Source: Eisenbergiella tayi
Lineage (GTDB): Bacteria > Bacillota > Clostridia > Lachnospirales > Lachnospiraceae
Direction: 5' to 3'
DNA: 64,000 bases
NCBI RefSeq assembly: GCF_001881565.1
Contig: NZ_MPDJ01000009.1
Location: 88,387-152,386, forward strand
Part shown: positions 1 through 6,695 of the stretch, piece after piece
Layout: every line of letters starts with the position of its first letter
Numbering within the stretch: the first letter of the stretch is position 1
Position numbers and translations under genes: made by a program
The notes under the pieces: generated by a model
The model's input: only the letters and a program-made list of their open reading frames with translations
Databases searched by the model: none
Told to the model about the DNA's origin: nothing

Positions 1-110
1 GGTCCTTAGGCTGCGTCCTTGGAATGCTTTGCTTCCATTTGCAGCCTTAGTACCGCTGCGTGTTTATCCGAGCGAAAGCGTCCCCTCTAAGGACCTCTGC
101 ATGGCCGAAA
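1..110 (-). repeat. Partial dispersed hairpin repeat, copy 1
   Basis: Read on the minus strand this stretch carries a core nearly identical to the centre of the element at 6312-6608. The shared part includes GGGGACGCTTTCGCTCGG followed by ATAAACACGC and a TACTAAGG box. The ends GGTCCTTAG and CTAAGGACC can pair, enclosing a variable GC stem (GGCTGC/GCAGCC) with a loop different from copy 2. The left half is cut by the window edge. The right flank (about 110-180) has only loose similarity to the arm of copy 2, so the outer boundary is not defined here. It lies downstream of the cobalamin riboswitch terminator, in the leader of a gene outside the window. Confidence 0.75.
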
Positions 111-197
111 CCGGCAGCGGAGTCAAAGGGCCCAACAGGACAGGGATGCAGGCACAGGCTCAACGGACAGAGAGGGAAGGAATGTTTACCTCCAGTC

Positions 198-242
198 AAA
201 AAAATACCGCTTTTCGCAGCATAAATGCATACGAAAACCGGT
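198..242 (-). terminator. Intrinsic terminator of the cobalamin riboswitch
   Basis: On the minus strand an 11-position stem (232-242 with 206-216, one mismatch) encloses a 15-nt loop and is followed by seven T residues (198-204). It lies about 100 nt downstream of the aptamer and is the obvious expression platform, so control is probably by transcription termination. The anti-terminator partner was not worked out. Confidence 0.75.
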
Positions 243-342
243 ATGAAATGCAGATCTGTATTCTCCGCCCGGAGAAGGCCCGCTTTTCGCACCCGGTCAT
301 CGCTCGTAACCGATGCAGGGAACATGCGCAGCATGCTCCCCT

Positions 343-509
343 TATGAAGGGCAGGTCTTCTGGCTCCGGTATCATTATCGTACCACGCCTTCCCGGTTTC
401 CCAGTGGCTTATTTGATACGACTCCTCCGTTACAGCGGCGGGACCGCAAGGGCTTTGCACCCTTTTCCCTATTATCCTGCGCGGCTCGGCCGGCAGGCAC
501 CTCTTCATA
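343..509 (-). ncRNA. Cobalamin (B12) riboswitch aptamer
   Basis: The minus strand holds the cobalamin riboswitch hallmarks in order. These are an AGGTGCC start, a GGGTGCAAAGCCC-type element, the GCGGTCCCGCC core with CTGTAA, GCCACTGG, GGGAAGGC, and a full B12 box (AGCCAGAAGACCTGCC, 350-365). The closing P1 helix is visible as seven perfect pairs between 503-509 and 343-349. Known members sense adenosylcobalamin or a related corrinoid and shut off uptake, synthesis or B12-independent isozymes. The regulated gene would start left of position 1, so its identity is unknown. Confidence 0.93.
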
Positions 510-530
510 TTATTCTTTTGTCTTTCTCGT

Positions 531-559
531 ATTATATTACGGAAATAAGGCGGAAGCAA
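531..559 (-). promoter_or_regulatory. Promoter of the riboswitch transcript
   Basis: Minus strand -35 TTGCTT (554-559), 17-bp spacer, and a perfect -10 TATAAT (531-536). Transcription would begin about 15 nt before the riboswitch P1 helix, which fits a riboswitch leader. Confidence 0.8.
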
Positions 560-642
560 TCGTTTCTTTTACCTTTTGCATTTTCATTGGCAGCTGCGGC
601 TACGGTTTCCGGCCCTGGTGCTGACACATCAAACGGCAAAAA

Positions 643-1785
643 TTATTTTTTATCTGCAAATACATTATCCAGCCAATCCAGAATTGTATTCATAGCCAAC
701 ATATGATTGCCGATCTGGCAATGCTGTTCCCCACCCTCTGCTTCCGTAAACAGACGGCTCGTTACGGATTTATCACTGTGCACCTTTTCTTTCAGCCGCC
801 AGAACTGACTGAGGGGAATATAATGGTCTTTTTCCCCTGCCAATAATAAGATATCCTGTGTATAATGTCCGGTTATTCCATCCAAATTATGTTCGGCAAG
901 CTTTTGATAAAACTCATAGGCTGTTTTTGTCCCTGTAATGTAAGTTCCCTGTGAAAGGCCCCAGTCGGCCAGAATACTTTTTTTACAGAGCAGGCCTGTA
1001 ACGGCATTTATGATACCGGCCCATTGCTTCCGATAAGCGAGTCTGATCAAAGAAGAAACCGGGGCCGGGAAAATATTGGTCATTACCTCAAAGCCGTTAT
1101 CCATCACATCATAAGCCACAGCCGCAGCAATCCTTTTTTCAAAGGCGGCACTTCGGAGTGCAAAATACCCTCCCCAGGATATCCCGATCATGGCACACCG
1201 GTTTAAGCCGTAAAAATCTATTACCGCCGAGACCGGTTTTTCGAAATCATATCGAAAATACATGTTCTGATGCAGGCAAATTCCCTGTCCGGGGCCTTCA
1301 AACAAAATTACCGTATATCCTCTTTCCGCCCATGTGCCGACCTGCAGAACAAACTCTTCCATAAAAGAATCATATCCGCCGCAGACAAGAACCGTTCCTT
1401 TCGAATCGGAAGCAGGTATTACAATACTGTTCAGCATTCCCTCTTCAAACGGAATCTCATCTTTCCTGTATGAGAGATGAAGCTCCGAATCGAAGCCCTT
1501 ATAAAAATATTCAATGCATTTTCGATAAGTCTGCATTTTCTGCGGATTATCCGCTTTCATGAAAAACTCTGTCATACGGTAGTAATAGGCGGCATGAAGC
1601 CAGCGCTTCTCTCTTTCCGCCTTTTCTGCAAGGGTAAGCCATGCCTGATTCCACTGCGCAAACGTACGGACACAGGATAAGCTTTCCGTCACCTCCTGCC
1701 GGCTGCAGGCGGCATCCCCGTATGTCAATACCCGGTTTATCTGGAAGTTGAACTGCTTAATCGGATTAACGTATTCATATGCCAT
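643..1785 (-). CDS. Alpha/beta hydrolase (FrsA / DUF1100-like)
   Basis: 380-aa cytoplasmic alpha/beta-fold hydrolase without a signal peptide. A helical N-terminal region (about 1-100) precedes the hydrolase core, as in the family that includes 2,6-dihydroxypseudooxynicotine hydrolase and FrsA-like esterases. The nucleophile elbow is GISWGG with Ser203. The likely acid is Asp320 (GEKDHYIP) and the likely His is 355 (GEQHC), so the triad looks complete. The substrate cannot be named. It follows a MarR gene on the same strand, and both genes have the same 15-bp palindrome upstream, so MarR control is likely. The ATG has an AAGGAAGG site about 9 nt upstream. Confidence 0.85.
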   Translation of the reverse strand: MAYEYVNPIKQFNFQINRVLTYGDAACSRQEVTESLSCVRTFAQWNQAWLTLAEKAEREKRWLHAAYYYRMTEFFMKADNPQKMQTYRKCIEYFYKGFDSELHLSYRKDEIPFEEGMLNSIVIPASDSKGTVLVCGGYDSFMEEFVLQVGTWAERGYTVILFEGPGQGICLHQNMYFRYDFEKPVSAVIDFYGLNRCAMIGISWGGYFALRSAAFEKRIAAAVAYDVMDNGFEVMTNIFPAPVSSLIRLAYRKQWAGIINAVTGLLCKKSILADWGLSQGTYITGTKTAYEFYQKLAEHNLDGITGHYTQDILLLAGEKDHYIPLSQFWRLKEKVHSDKSVTSRLFTEAEGGEQHCQIGNHMLAMNTILDWLDNVFADKK

Positions 1786-1809
1786 AGTAAAATTCCTTCC
1801 TTTCTTAAT

Positions 1810-1824
1810 GTTAAGTTACTTAAC
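1810..1824. promoter_or_regulatory. Palindromic operator upstream of the hydrolase
   Basis: GTTAAGTTACTTAAC is a perfect 7-bp inverted repeat around one central base, 25 bp upstream of the hydrolase ATG. An identical copy lies at 2326-2340 before the MarR gene. Two identical sites flanking the two genes strongly suggest a MarR operator. No clear separate promoter was recognised here. Confidence 0.75.
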
Positions 1825-1859
1825 AGACAGGGTAAAAAAACAGACTTTGCCGGCGCCGT

Positions 1860-2309
1860 CTATAATAAGGATTTCCACAGCTGCTGCATATCCCCAAAAA
1901 GCCGCACTAAAGTATCCATGGTATCAGGAGGGTATTTTTCAAAAATAACAGACAGCTGTTCCTGTAGCCATTGATGCTGTTTTTCATGTTCGGCACGGAC
2001 GTCCTCTCCTTTTTGGGTGAGTTCCAGAACGACTTCATTCTCCGTTTCCGGAGAGGGCTTCTTTATGATGTATCCCTTTTTTACCAGCTTGCTTACCATC
2101 TGCGAAACAGCACTTTTAGAGATTCCCTGCTTTTTGGCAAGGGCCGTTATGTTTATTCCTTCCTGCGCCCCGACTGCGGCAACCGTATGAATCTCAGACA
2201 GACACAATTCCTGATCCGCCGTATGTAAATGCTTCTCCAACTGCCCATATTGGTTAACAGTCTGCAGAAATACATTACAAATCAGGTCCATATCGATAGG
2301 TTCGTTCAT
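1860..2309 (-). CDS. MarR-family transcriptional regulator
   Basis: 149-aa winged-helix repressor. The HTH reads GINITALAKKQGISKSAVSQ followed by MVSKLVKKGYI, and the wing carries the usual acidic/charged turn before VVLELTQKG. The start is placed at 2309 because GGAGGCCGACAG lies directly upstream. A longer frame starting at 2369 would begin inside the -35 box and run through the operator. MarR proteins are dimeric repressors that release DNA on binding small, often phenolic, ligands. It probably represses itself and the downstream hydrolase through the duplicated palindrome. Its neighbour on the other side is the gallate operon, so a phenolic ligand is possible but unproven. Confidence 0.92.
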   Translation of the reverse strand: MNEPIDMDLICNVFLQTVNQYGQLEKHLHTADQELCLSEIHTVAAVGAQEGINITALAKKQGISKSAVSQMVSKLVKKGYIIKKPSPETENEVVLELTQKGEDVRAEHEKQHQWLQEQLSVIFEKYPPDTMDTLVRLFGDMQQLWKSLL

Positions 2310-2325
2310 CTGTCGGCCTCCTTGT

Positions 2326-2340
2326 GTTAAGTTACTTAAC
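2326..2340. promoter_or_regulatory. Palindromic operator upstream of the MarR gene
   Basis: Second copy of GTTAAGTTACTTAAC. It directly abuts the -10 box at 2341-2346 and covers the expected transcription start, 17 bp before the MarR ATG. Binding here would block transcription, which fits autorepression. Confidence 0.82.
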
Positions 2341-2369
2341 AGTATAGAGTGCTTTTCATGCAAAGTCAA
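2341..2369 (-). promoter_or_regulatory. MarR gene promoter
   Basis: Minus strand -35 TTGACT (2364-2369), 17-bp spacer and -10 TATACT (2341-2346), followed at once by the operator palindrome. Confidence 0.85.
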
Positions 2370-2401
2370 CCTAAAGTTATTGACACCTTAAGCATTACCT
2401 T

Positions 2402-2752
2402 TTAAAGCAGTGAAATTTTCTCCATGACCTGTCTTCTCATTTCTTCCGTAACCTTTACAATTTCCTCAATGTCCTCCCTGGTCACCCCGTCATAATGAAT
2501 CCCCGCAGTTACCGCGACAGGCATACCGGTCTGCCTGTTCAGGGAAGCCGCCCAGCTCTCACTGAGCACGGCTTCCCTGTGTCCCGGAAAAAGAATGGTC
2601 TCCAGCCTCTTATCGCAGGATACAGCGCTGACGGCGCCGATATGAGGAAGGTCGCCTCCGTAGAGATCCACGCGGATCCCCTGGTCCAGCACAAGAACAG
2701 AGGCAGTTATTTTTCTGCCTCTCCATTCTCCGTTACATGCAAAAGTCTTCAT
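2402..2752 (-). CDS. LpdD-like prenylated-flavin accessory protein
   Basis: 116-aa soluble protein, last gene of the tannase/decarboxylase operon, overlapping the end of the UbiX-type gene by 20 nt. It resembles the small LpdD component that accompanies LpdB (UbiX type) and LpdC (UbiD type) in gallate decarboxylases such as that of Lactiplantibacillus plantarum. LpdD-like domains are thought to help prenylated-FMN handling rather than catalysis. The call rests partly on this context and partly on a compact beta-rich sequence with YGGDLPHIGA near residue 31 and AGIHYDG near residue 83. The ATG is preceded by GGGAGGGAATGG. Confidence 0.7.
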   Translation of the reverse strand: MKTFACNGEWRGRKITASVLVLDQGIRVDLYGGDLPHIGAVSAVSCDKRLETILFPGHREAVLSESWAASLNRQTGMPVAVTAGIHYDGVTREDIEEIVKVTEEMRRQVMEKISLL

Positions 2753-3323
2753 CCATTCCCTCCCATCTGTGATAATCCTCTCCTTCCATTCCGAACAAAT
2801 CCAGAATTTTTCCCGTGATATGCTTCACACAGCAGTCCAGGGAATCCGGATGGTTATAGAAGCTTAATACCGGGGGCAGGATCACCGCTCCCATCCGGCT
2901 GAGCTCGTACATATTCCGCAGGTGGATAGAACTCAGAGGGCATTCCCTCGTCACAAGAACCAGCCTTCTGCGCTCCTTCAGCGTCACATCCGCTGCCCGC
3001 AGCAGCAGGTTATCACTGTAGCCGGACGCGATCCCCGCCACGGTTTTCATGCTGCAGGGAACCACAATCATTCCATCCGTGCGGAAGCTTCCGCTGGCCG
3101 GGGCCGCACCTAAATTATGGCTGTCATGGACATAATCCGCCATTTTTTCCAGCTGCTCAGGTTTCTGTCCGGTCTCCCTGCGCAGGGTCTGCACGGCTCC
3201 GTCCGTATAGAGCAGATGTGTTTCTATCTGCTCCCGACGCCCTTGCAGCTGCCGGAGCAGTTCCAGCGCCAGGGGCATGCCGGAAGCCCCGCTGATTCCC
3301 ACGATTATCCTTTTTTTATCCAT
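2733..3323 (-). CDS. UbiX-family flavin prenyltransferase
   Basis: 196-aa Rossmann-like flavoprotein. It would attach a dimethylallyl group to FMN to make prenyl-FMN, the cofactor of the adjacent UbiD-type enzyme. The N-terminal GISGASG loop (residues 9-15) binds flavin phosphate. The middle part has the family motif VVPCSMKTVAGIASG and the conserved arginine segment LVTRECPLSS, and the tail GAVILPPVLSFYN is typical. It overlaps the UbiD gene by 19 nt and the LpdD-like gene by 20 nt, so translation is coupled. It corresponds to lpdB/bsdB-type proteins. Ubiquinone synthesis is not expected in an anaerobic clostridium, so the ubiX gene name would mislead. Confidence 0.93.
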   Translation of the reverse strand: MDKKRIIVGISGASGMPLALELLRQLQGRREQIETHLLYTDGAVQTLRRETGQKPEQLEKMADYVHDSHNLGAAPASGSFRTDGMIVVPCSMKTVAGIASGYSDNLLLRAADVTLKERRRLVLVTRECPLSSIHLRNMYELSRMGAVILPPVLSFYNHPDSLDCCVKHITGKILDLFGMEGEDYHRWEGMDEDFCM

Positions 3324-4783
3324 TTTTCCGGATCCACCTCCATAAATTCCGCACGTCTGAACCGTTCCTTCATCCGGAACGGAACCGTACAGTCAAAGAT
3401 CGTTTTACAGGAAATCCCCACGTCCGGGATGGAGGGGCTGTAATCAGGCCGCTGGCTGGGGTCCAGGGGATGGCACCTTACGCCCGGAATAAAAATCGTG
3501 TCCACATCCCCCTGATACCGGGTGTTCAGCGCCCACAGTACATCATCCGTATCAAAAATATCCACATCCTCGTCCACCAGAACGACATGCTTTAATTCGG
3601 AAAACGCACTGAAGGCCAGCAGCGCAGCCTGACGCTGCCTGCCCTCATCGCTGGGCTGCTTCTTGGCAATCTGGAGAATCACCATGTATTTACCGCCTCC
3701 TGAAGGGTGGGCATATACGTTCCTCAGCCGCCCCGGCATGGCTCTTTCTATCATGGAATAAATACTGGCCTCCGTACAGATTCCTGCCATATTCACATGC
3801 TCCATCCCCGGGCCGATACAGGTCTGCAGAATCGGATTTCTGCGATGGGTCACCGCCCTGACACGGATCAGCCTGCATTCTTCGCTGGCCGGTCCTGTGT
3901 AGCCCGGGAATTCCGGCATGGCATAACCGGTATTGCTGCCCTGATCTTCACGGATTCTTCTTCCGGGAAGGATTTCCCCTTCGATGACATATTCCGCATA
4001 GGCAATGGCATTTTCCTGTATGGTCAGGCAGGGACACAGCCTGACCGGCTGTCTGCGCAGCGCCCCTGCTATGGACAGTTCATTAAATCCCAGAGGGGTG
4101 GTAGGCGGTTCAAAACAGGAAGTGAGGGAGATAGCCGGATCCACGCCGATGCTGATGGATATCGGCAGGGACTGCCCCAGCTCCTCGGCCCGTTCCGCCA
4201 TAGCCCCGATATGTCTGGCGCCCGGAGTGAAAAAAATGGACAGCTCCTCTTTTCCCTGAAGGCACATGCGGTGTATGGTCACATCGCTTACCCCCGTATC
4301 CGGGTGGCTGGCATAGCACATGCCCATAGTGATATAAGGGCCGGCATCCACAGGTGTGTTGGTCGGTGCGGGAAGCAGTCTGCGCAGGTCAAAGCCTTCC
4401 TCATAAGCGTAATGCACCACTTCCTGACAGGATGCTTTTTCCCGTGATACCACGGGAGGGATCGGGTTCTGTGCACACTCGCACAATAACTGTCCCAGAG
4501 ACTCCGGCGGGCATCCCAGCAAAAGGCCTGTTCTCTTCCTGCTCCCCAGGATTCCAATCACCGCCGACGCCTCCGGGAAGCCCTTCAGGTTATGAAATAC
4601 CATAGCCGGGCCGTTTACCCCTGTCGGCCGCTTCACCGTTCCGCCTGCTCCCACATACCGGTAAACACCGGACAATTCCGCCATGGTATCCACCGGTACA
4701 TCTGTTTCTATAAGCTGGCCTTCTTCCCCACGCAGTACCTGCAGCGCTGTCCGAAGATCCAAAATTTCCGTTCTGTTATCCAT
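3305..4783 (-). CDS. UbiD-family decarboxylase, probable gallate decarboxylase
   Basis: 492-aa prenyl-FMN-dependent (de)carboxylase. The core carries the UbiD signature region around residues 165-195 (DVTIHR, Arg172; PGARHIG) and the acidic/arginine segment VIEGEILPGRRIRED (267-280), which together form the cofactor and catalytic site. The C-terminal half has LVDEDVDIFDTDDVLWA and the usual final DYSPSIPDVG stretch. It starts 11 nt after the tannase stop codon and overlaps the UbiX-type gene. With tannase upstream and an LpdD-like protein downstream, the best inference is LpdC-type decarboxylation of gallate to pyrogallol. Other hydroxybenzoates remain possible. The start codon follows GAAAGGAGCGGCT. 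Confidence 0.9.
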   Translation of the reverse strand: MDNRTEILDLRTALQVLRGEEGQLIETDVPVDTMAELSGVYRYVGAGGTVKRPTGVNGPAMVFHNLKGFPEASAVIGILGSRKRTGLLLGCPPESLGQLLCECAQNPIPPVVSREKASCQEVVHYAYEEGFDLRRLLPAPTNTPVDAGPYITMGMCYASHPDTGVSDVTIHRMCLQGKEELSIFFTPGARHIGAMAERAEELGQSLPISISIGVDPAISLTSCFEPPTTPLGFNELSIAGALRRQPVRLCPCLTIQENAIAYAEYVIEGEILPGRRIREDQGSNTGYAMPEFPGYTGPASEECRLIRVRAVTHRRNPILQTCIGPGMEHVNMAGICTEASIYSMIERAMPGRLRNVYAHPSGGGKYMVILQIAKKQPSDEGRQRQAALLAFSAFSELKHVVLVDEDVDIFDTDDVLWALNTRYQGDVDTIFIPGVRCHPLDPSQRPDYSPSIPDVGISCKTIFDCTVPFRMKERFRRAEFMEVDPEKWIKKG

Positions 4784-4794
4784 AGCCGCTCCTT

Positions 4795-6204
4795 TCAGTC
4801 CCTGCAGATGCCGTCAATCCAGGAAAAGAGTTCCGGCAGGTCATAATCTCCCGCATGAGGCAGTCCCCAGGGAAGATGATAATCCACCTGAATGCCCTGT
4901 TCCCGGAGCGCCGCTGCCAGCAGTGCGGAGACTGCCAGAGAGGTGTCTCTGTCGGAAGCTCCATGACGGATGCGGAAATAAGGCGCGGTATCACATGTTT
5001 TATCACCGATGTAATTCATCGGGTTCATCCTGCGGATCTGCCCTTCCTCCGCCATGGTTCCGCCCGCTTTGCTATGCTCCAGGCTGAACCTTGTAAAATG
5101 GCGGGATGCCGTCGTTTTATTCCCAAACAGTTCATTTTCCGGTGTCGTCAAAGCTACTTCATCAAAGGCCGGCGTAGTCTTCATCCTTGTGCGGTACGCC
5201 ACATACTGTTCAAAATCCACATCCACAGCTTTCCCTTTCCGGACAGTAATCCATGGGAAACCGGAAAAATCCGTTCCTTCCTCCATCGCCTTCTGTATGG
5301 ATTCCATAACCCGGGCTTTTACATATTCTTTAAAGCTTCCATTTCCATCTTCTTCTAATTTTAAGCAGTTTCCCTTTTCATCTTTCAAATGTAAACCGTT
5401 AACGTATGCATGAAATAAAATCTTAAGCTCATCCGACATTTTTCTTTGTTCCGCCGACTGTATTCCCGTCAGGGGAACCATCTTTTTTTCCCCTGTCTTC
5501 TCATCCCGGATCCCATGCATTCTCTGATAGTTATCGTAACCGTTAAATTCCCATTCATAGGCCATATCCCCATGCTCCAGGTTTGTAATAGGGCAATAGC
5601 AGGATGCCGCAAAAATATCATCCTCCGCACAGGCAGCGCCGGCTTCTTCAAGGAAGCTTTCATAATCCGGATGGTTCCCCGTCACTCCCAGCAGCGCAGA
5701 GAGCGCGCCTCCCGCGCTCGTTCCATTGGAAATAATATGGGACATGCTGCCGCAGATCCGATCCCGGTTATATTTAAGATATCTCACGGCGGCTTTCAAA
5801 TCCACAATACAGGCCGGCGCACAGCCGATAAAGCTGCCGTCCTCACCTGTAAGCCCTCTGCCCCTCGCTCCCACAGATACGGCCACATAACCATGCAGCA
5901 ATGCCCGGAACAGCGTGTTTGTCCTTCCCAAATGATTGTTTCCCGGTTTTTCCGGTTTTCCCGGCATATAACCGCCCACCGTGTTTGCAAGGAAAACAGG
6001 CGCCGTATTTCTGTCATATGCTCCGATGGAGCCTCCTTCCCAATAGGCTTCAGGAATATATATGTTCATTTTCTGATATTCCGGGGCCGACGGTCTTTTC
6101 ACATAAACCAAATCCTCATATGCCCTGTATACCAGCCTCTTTCCTTCCGCCTCTGCGGTTTCCACCCGGTACCTGTCCGGATTAAATTCCAGATCGTATT
6201 CCAT
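4795..6204 (-). CDS. tanB: Tannase (tannin acyl hydrolase), bacterial TanB/TanLp1 type
   Basis: 469-aa alpha/beta hydrolase, the same length as the characterised L. plantarum tannase and with a matching active site. The nucleophile is Ser163 in GTSAGG, and the acid and base are Asp418 (HGASDRDTS) and His450 (LPWGLPHAGDYD). The lid region between about residues 180 and 400 includes the CYCPITNLEHGDMAYEWEF motif. No signal peptide is visible, so it is probably intracellular and acts on imported galloyl esters, releasing gallate for the decarboxylase encoded just downstream. It is first gene of the operon. Its promoter appears to lie beyond the hairpin element, about 400 nt upstream. The ATG follows GAAGAGAGGATAAGAA. 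Confidence 0.93.
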   Translation of the reverse strand: MEYDLEFNPDRYRVETAEAEGKRLVYRAYEDLVYVKRPSAPEYQKMNIYIPEAYWEGGSIGAYDRNTAPVFLANTVGGYMPGKPEKPGNNHLGRTNTLFRALLHGYVAVSVGARGRGLTGEDGSFIGCAPACIVDLKAAVRYLKYNRDRICGSMSHIISNGTSAGGALSALLGVTGNHPDYESFLEEAGAACAEDDIFAASCYCPITNLEHGDMAYEWEFNGYDNYQRMHGIRDEKTGEKKMVPLTGIQSAEQRKMSDELKILFHAYVNGLHLKDEKGNCLKLEEDGNGSFKEYVKARVMESIQKAMEEGTDFSGFPWITVRKGKAVDVDFEQYVAYRTRMKTTPAFDEVALTTPENELFGNKTTASRHFTRFSLEHSKAGGTMAEEGQIRRMNPMNYIGDKTCDTAPYFRIRHGASDRDTSLAVSALLAAALREQGIQVDYHLPWGLPHAGDYDLPELFSWIDGICRD

Positions 6205-6304
6205 TTCTTATCCTCTCTTCCCTTTCTGTCCTTTGCCGCCGTCCGGCCTGCCCGCTGCACCGGAATTCTCTTTCCGGCACAGTGTAGGGACTGAACGGTT
6301 ATTG

Positions 6305-6311
6305 TTTCTTA
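6305..6311. repeat. Target-site duplication, left copy
   Basis: TTTCTTA (GTTTCTTA if the neighbouring G at 6304 is counted) directly abuts the left arm of the hairpin element. It is repeated at 6609-6615 beyond the right arm. Confidence 0.75.
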
Positions 6312-6608
6312 CGCAACCTTCGCCCATGCCCCTGTCCCCTCCGGCCAAAACTTTCGGGGCTGCTGCCCTGTCCGGCTCCCCCTCCTTCCCTCTGCCGGCT
6401 ATGCAGGGTTTCCTGTAAGGGGCGTATAAACTCGCCGGTCCTTAGGCCGCGTATTTTGCGGCCTTAGTACCGTTGCGTGTTTATCCGAGCGAAAGCGTCC
6501 CCTTTAAGGATTCCTGCATAGCCGGCAGAGGGAAGGAGGGGGAGCCGGACAGGGCAGCAGCCCCGAAAGTTTTGACCGGAGAGGACAGGGGCATGGGCGA
6601 AGGTTTCG
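6312..6608. mobile_element. MITE-like 297-bp hairpin element, copy 2
   Basis: The left arm 6312-6407 and right arm 6513-6608 are inverted repeats of 96 bp with three mismatches. Flanking direct repeats (6305-6311 and 6609-6615) indicate transposition. The 105-nt centre continues as an imperfect inverted repeat ending in a GGCCGC/GCGGCC stem near 6446-6463. It carries the core shared with copy 1 at the left edge of the window. There is no transposase or credible ORF, so it is non-autonomous. It lies between the tannase gene and its likely promoter, and would be transcribed as a giant hairpin in the tannase operon leader. Confidence 0.87.
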
Positions 6609-6615
6609 TTTCTTA
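6609..6615. repeat. Target-site duplication, right copy
   Basis: TTTCTTA, the right-hand partner of 6305-6311. Removing the element and one copy would restore an ordinary short leader running from the minus-strand -10 box directly into the tannase upstream region. Confidence 0.75.
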
Positions 6616-6616
6616 T

Positions 6617-6664
6617 ATTATAAAGAAAACATGGATTGCCAGGCAATTCGAAAAAGGATATAAT
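6617..6664. promoter_or_regulatory. Overlapping divergent promoters with LysR-type dyad
   Basis: Plus strand: TTGCCA (6636-6641), 17 bp, TATAAT (6659-6664), driving the LysR gene. Minus strand: TTGCCT (6641-6646), 18 bp, TATAAT (6617-6622), driving the tannase operon through the hairpin element. Both -35 boxes sit in one dyad, ATTGCCAGGCAAT (6635-6647), the expected arrangement for a LysR regulator controlling itself and a divergent operon. A second small dyad (TTTCTT/AAGAAA, 6609-6628) lies over the minus -10 region. Confidence 0.75.
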
Positions 6665-6695
6665 ATATTCCAAATAAGAATAAATAGGAGTTCTC

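Noticed and set aside
29..706. Open frames on both strands across the left region
   Set aside because: They cross a clear cobalamin riboswitch, its terminator and a hairpin repeat; none has a ribosome binding site or protein-like composition.
2310..2369. Longer N terminus for the MarR protein
   Set aside because: It would start with a TTG inside the -35 box and read through the operator, while GGAGG directly precedes the start at 2309.
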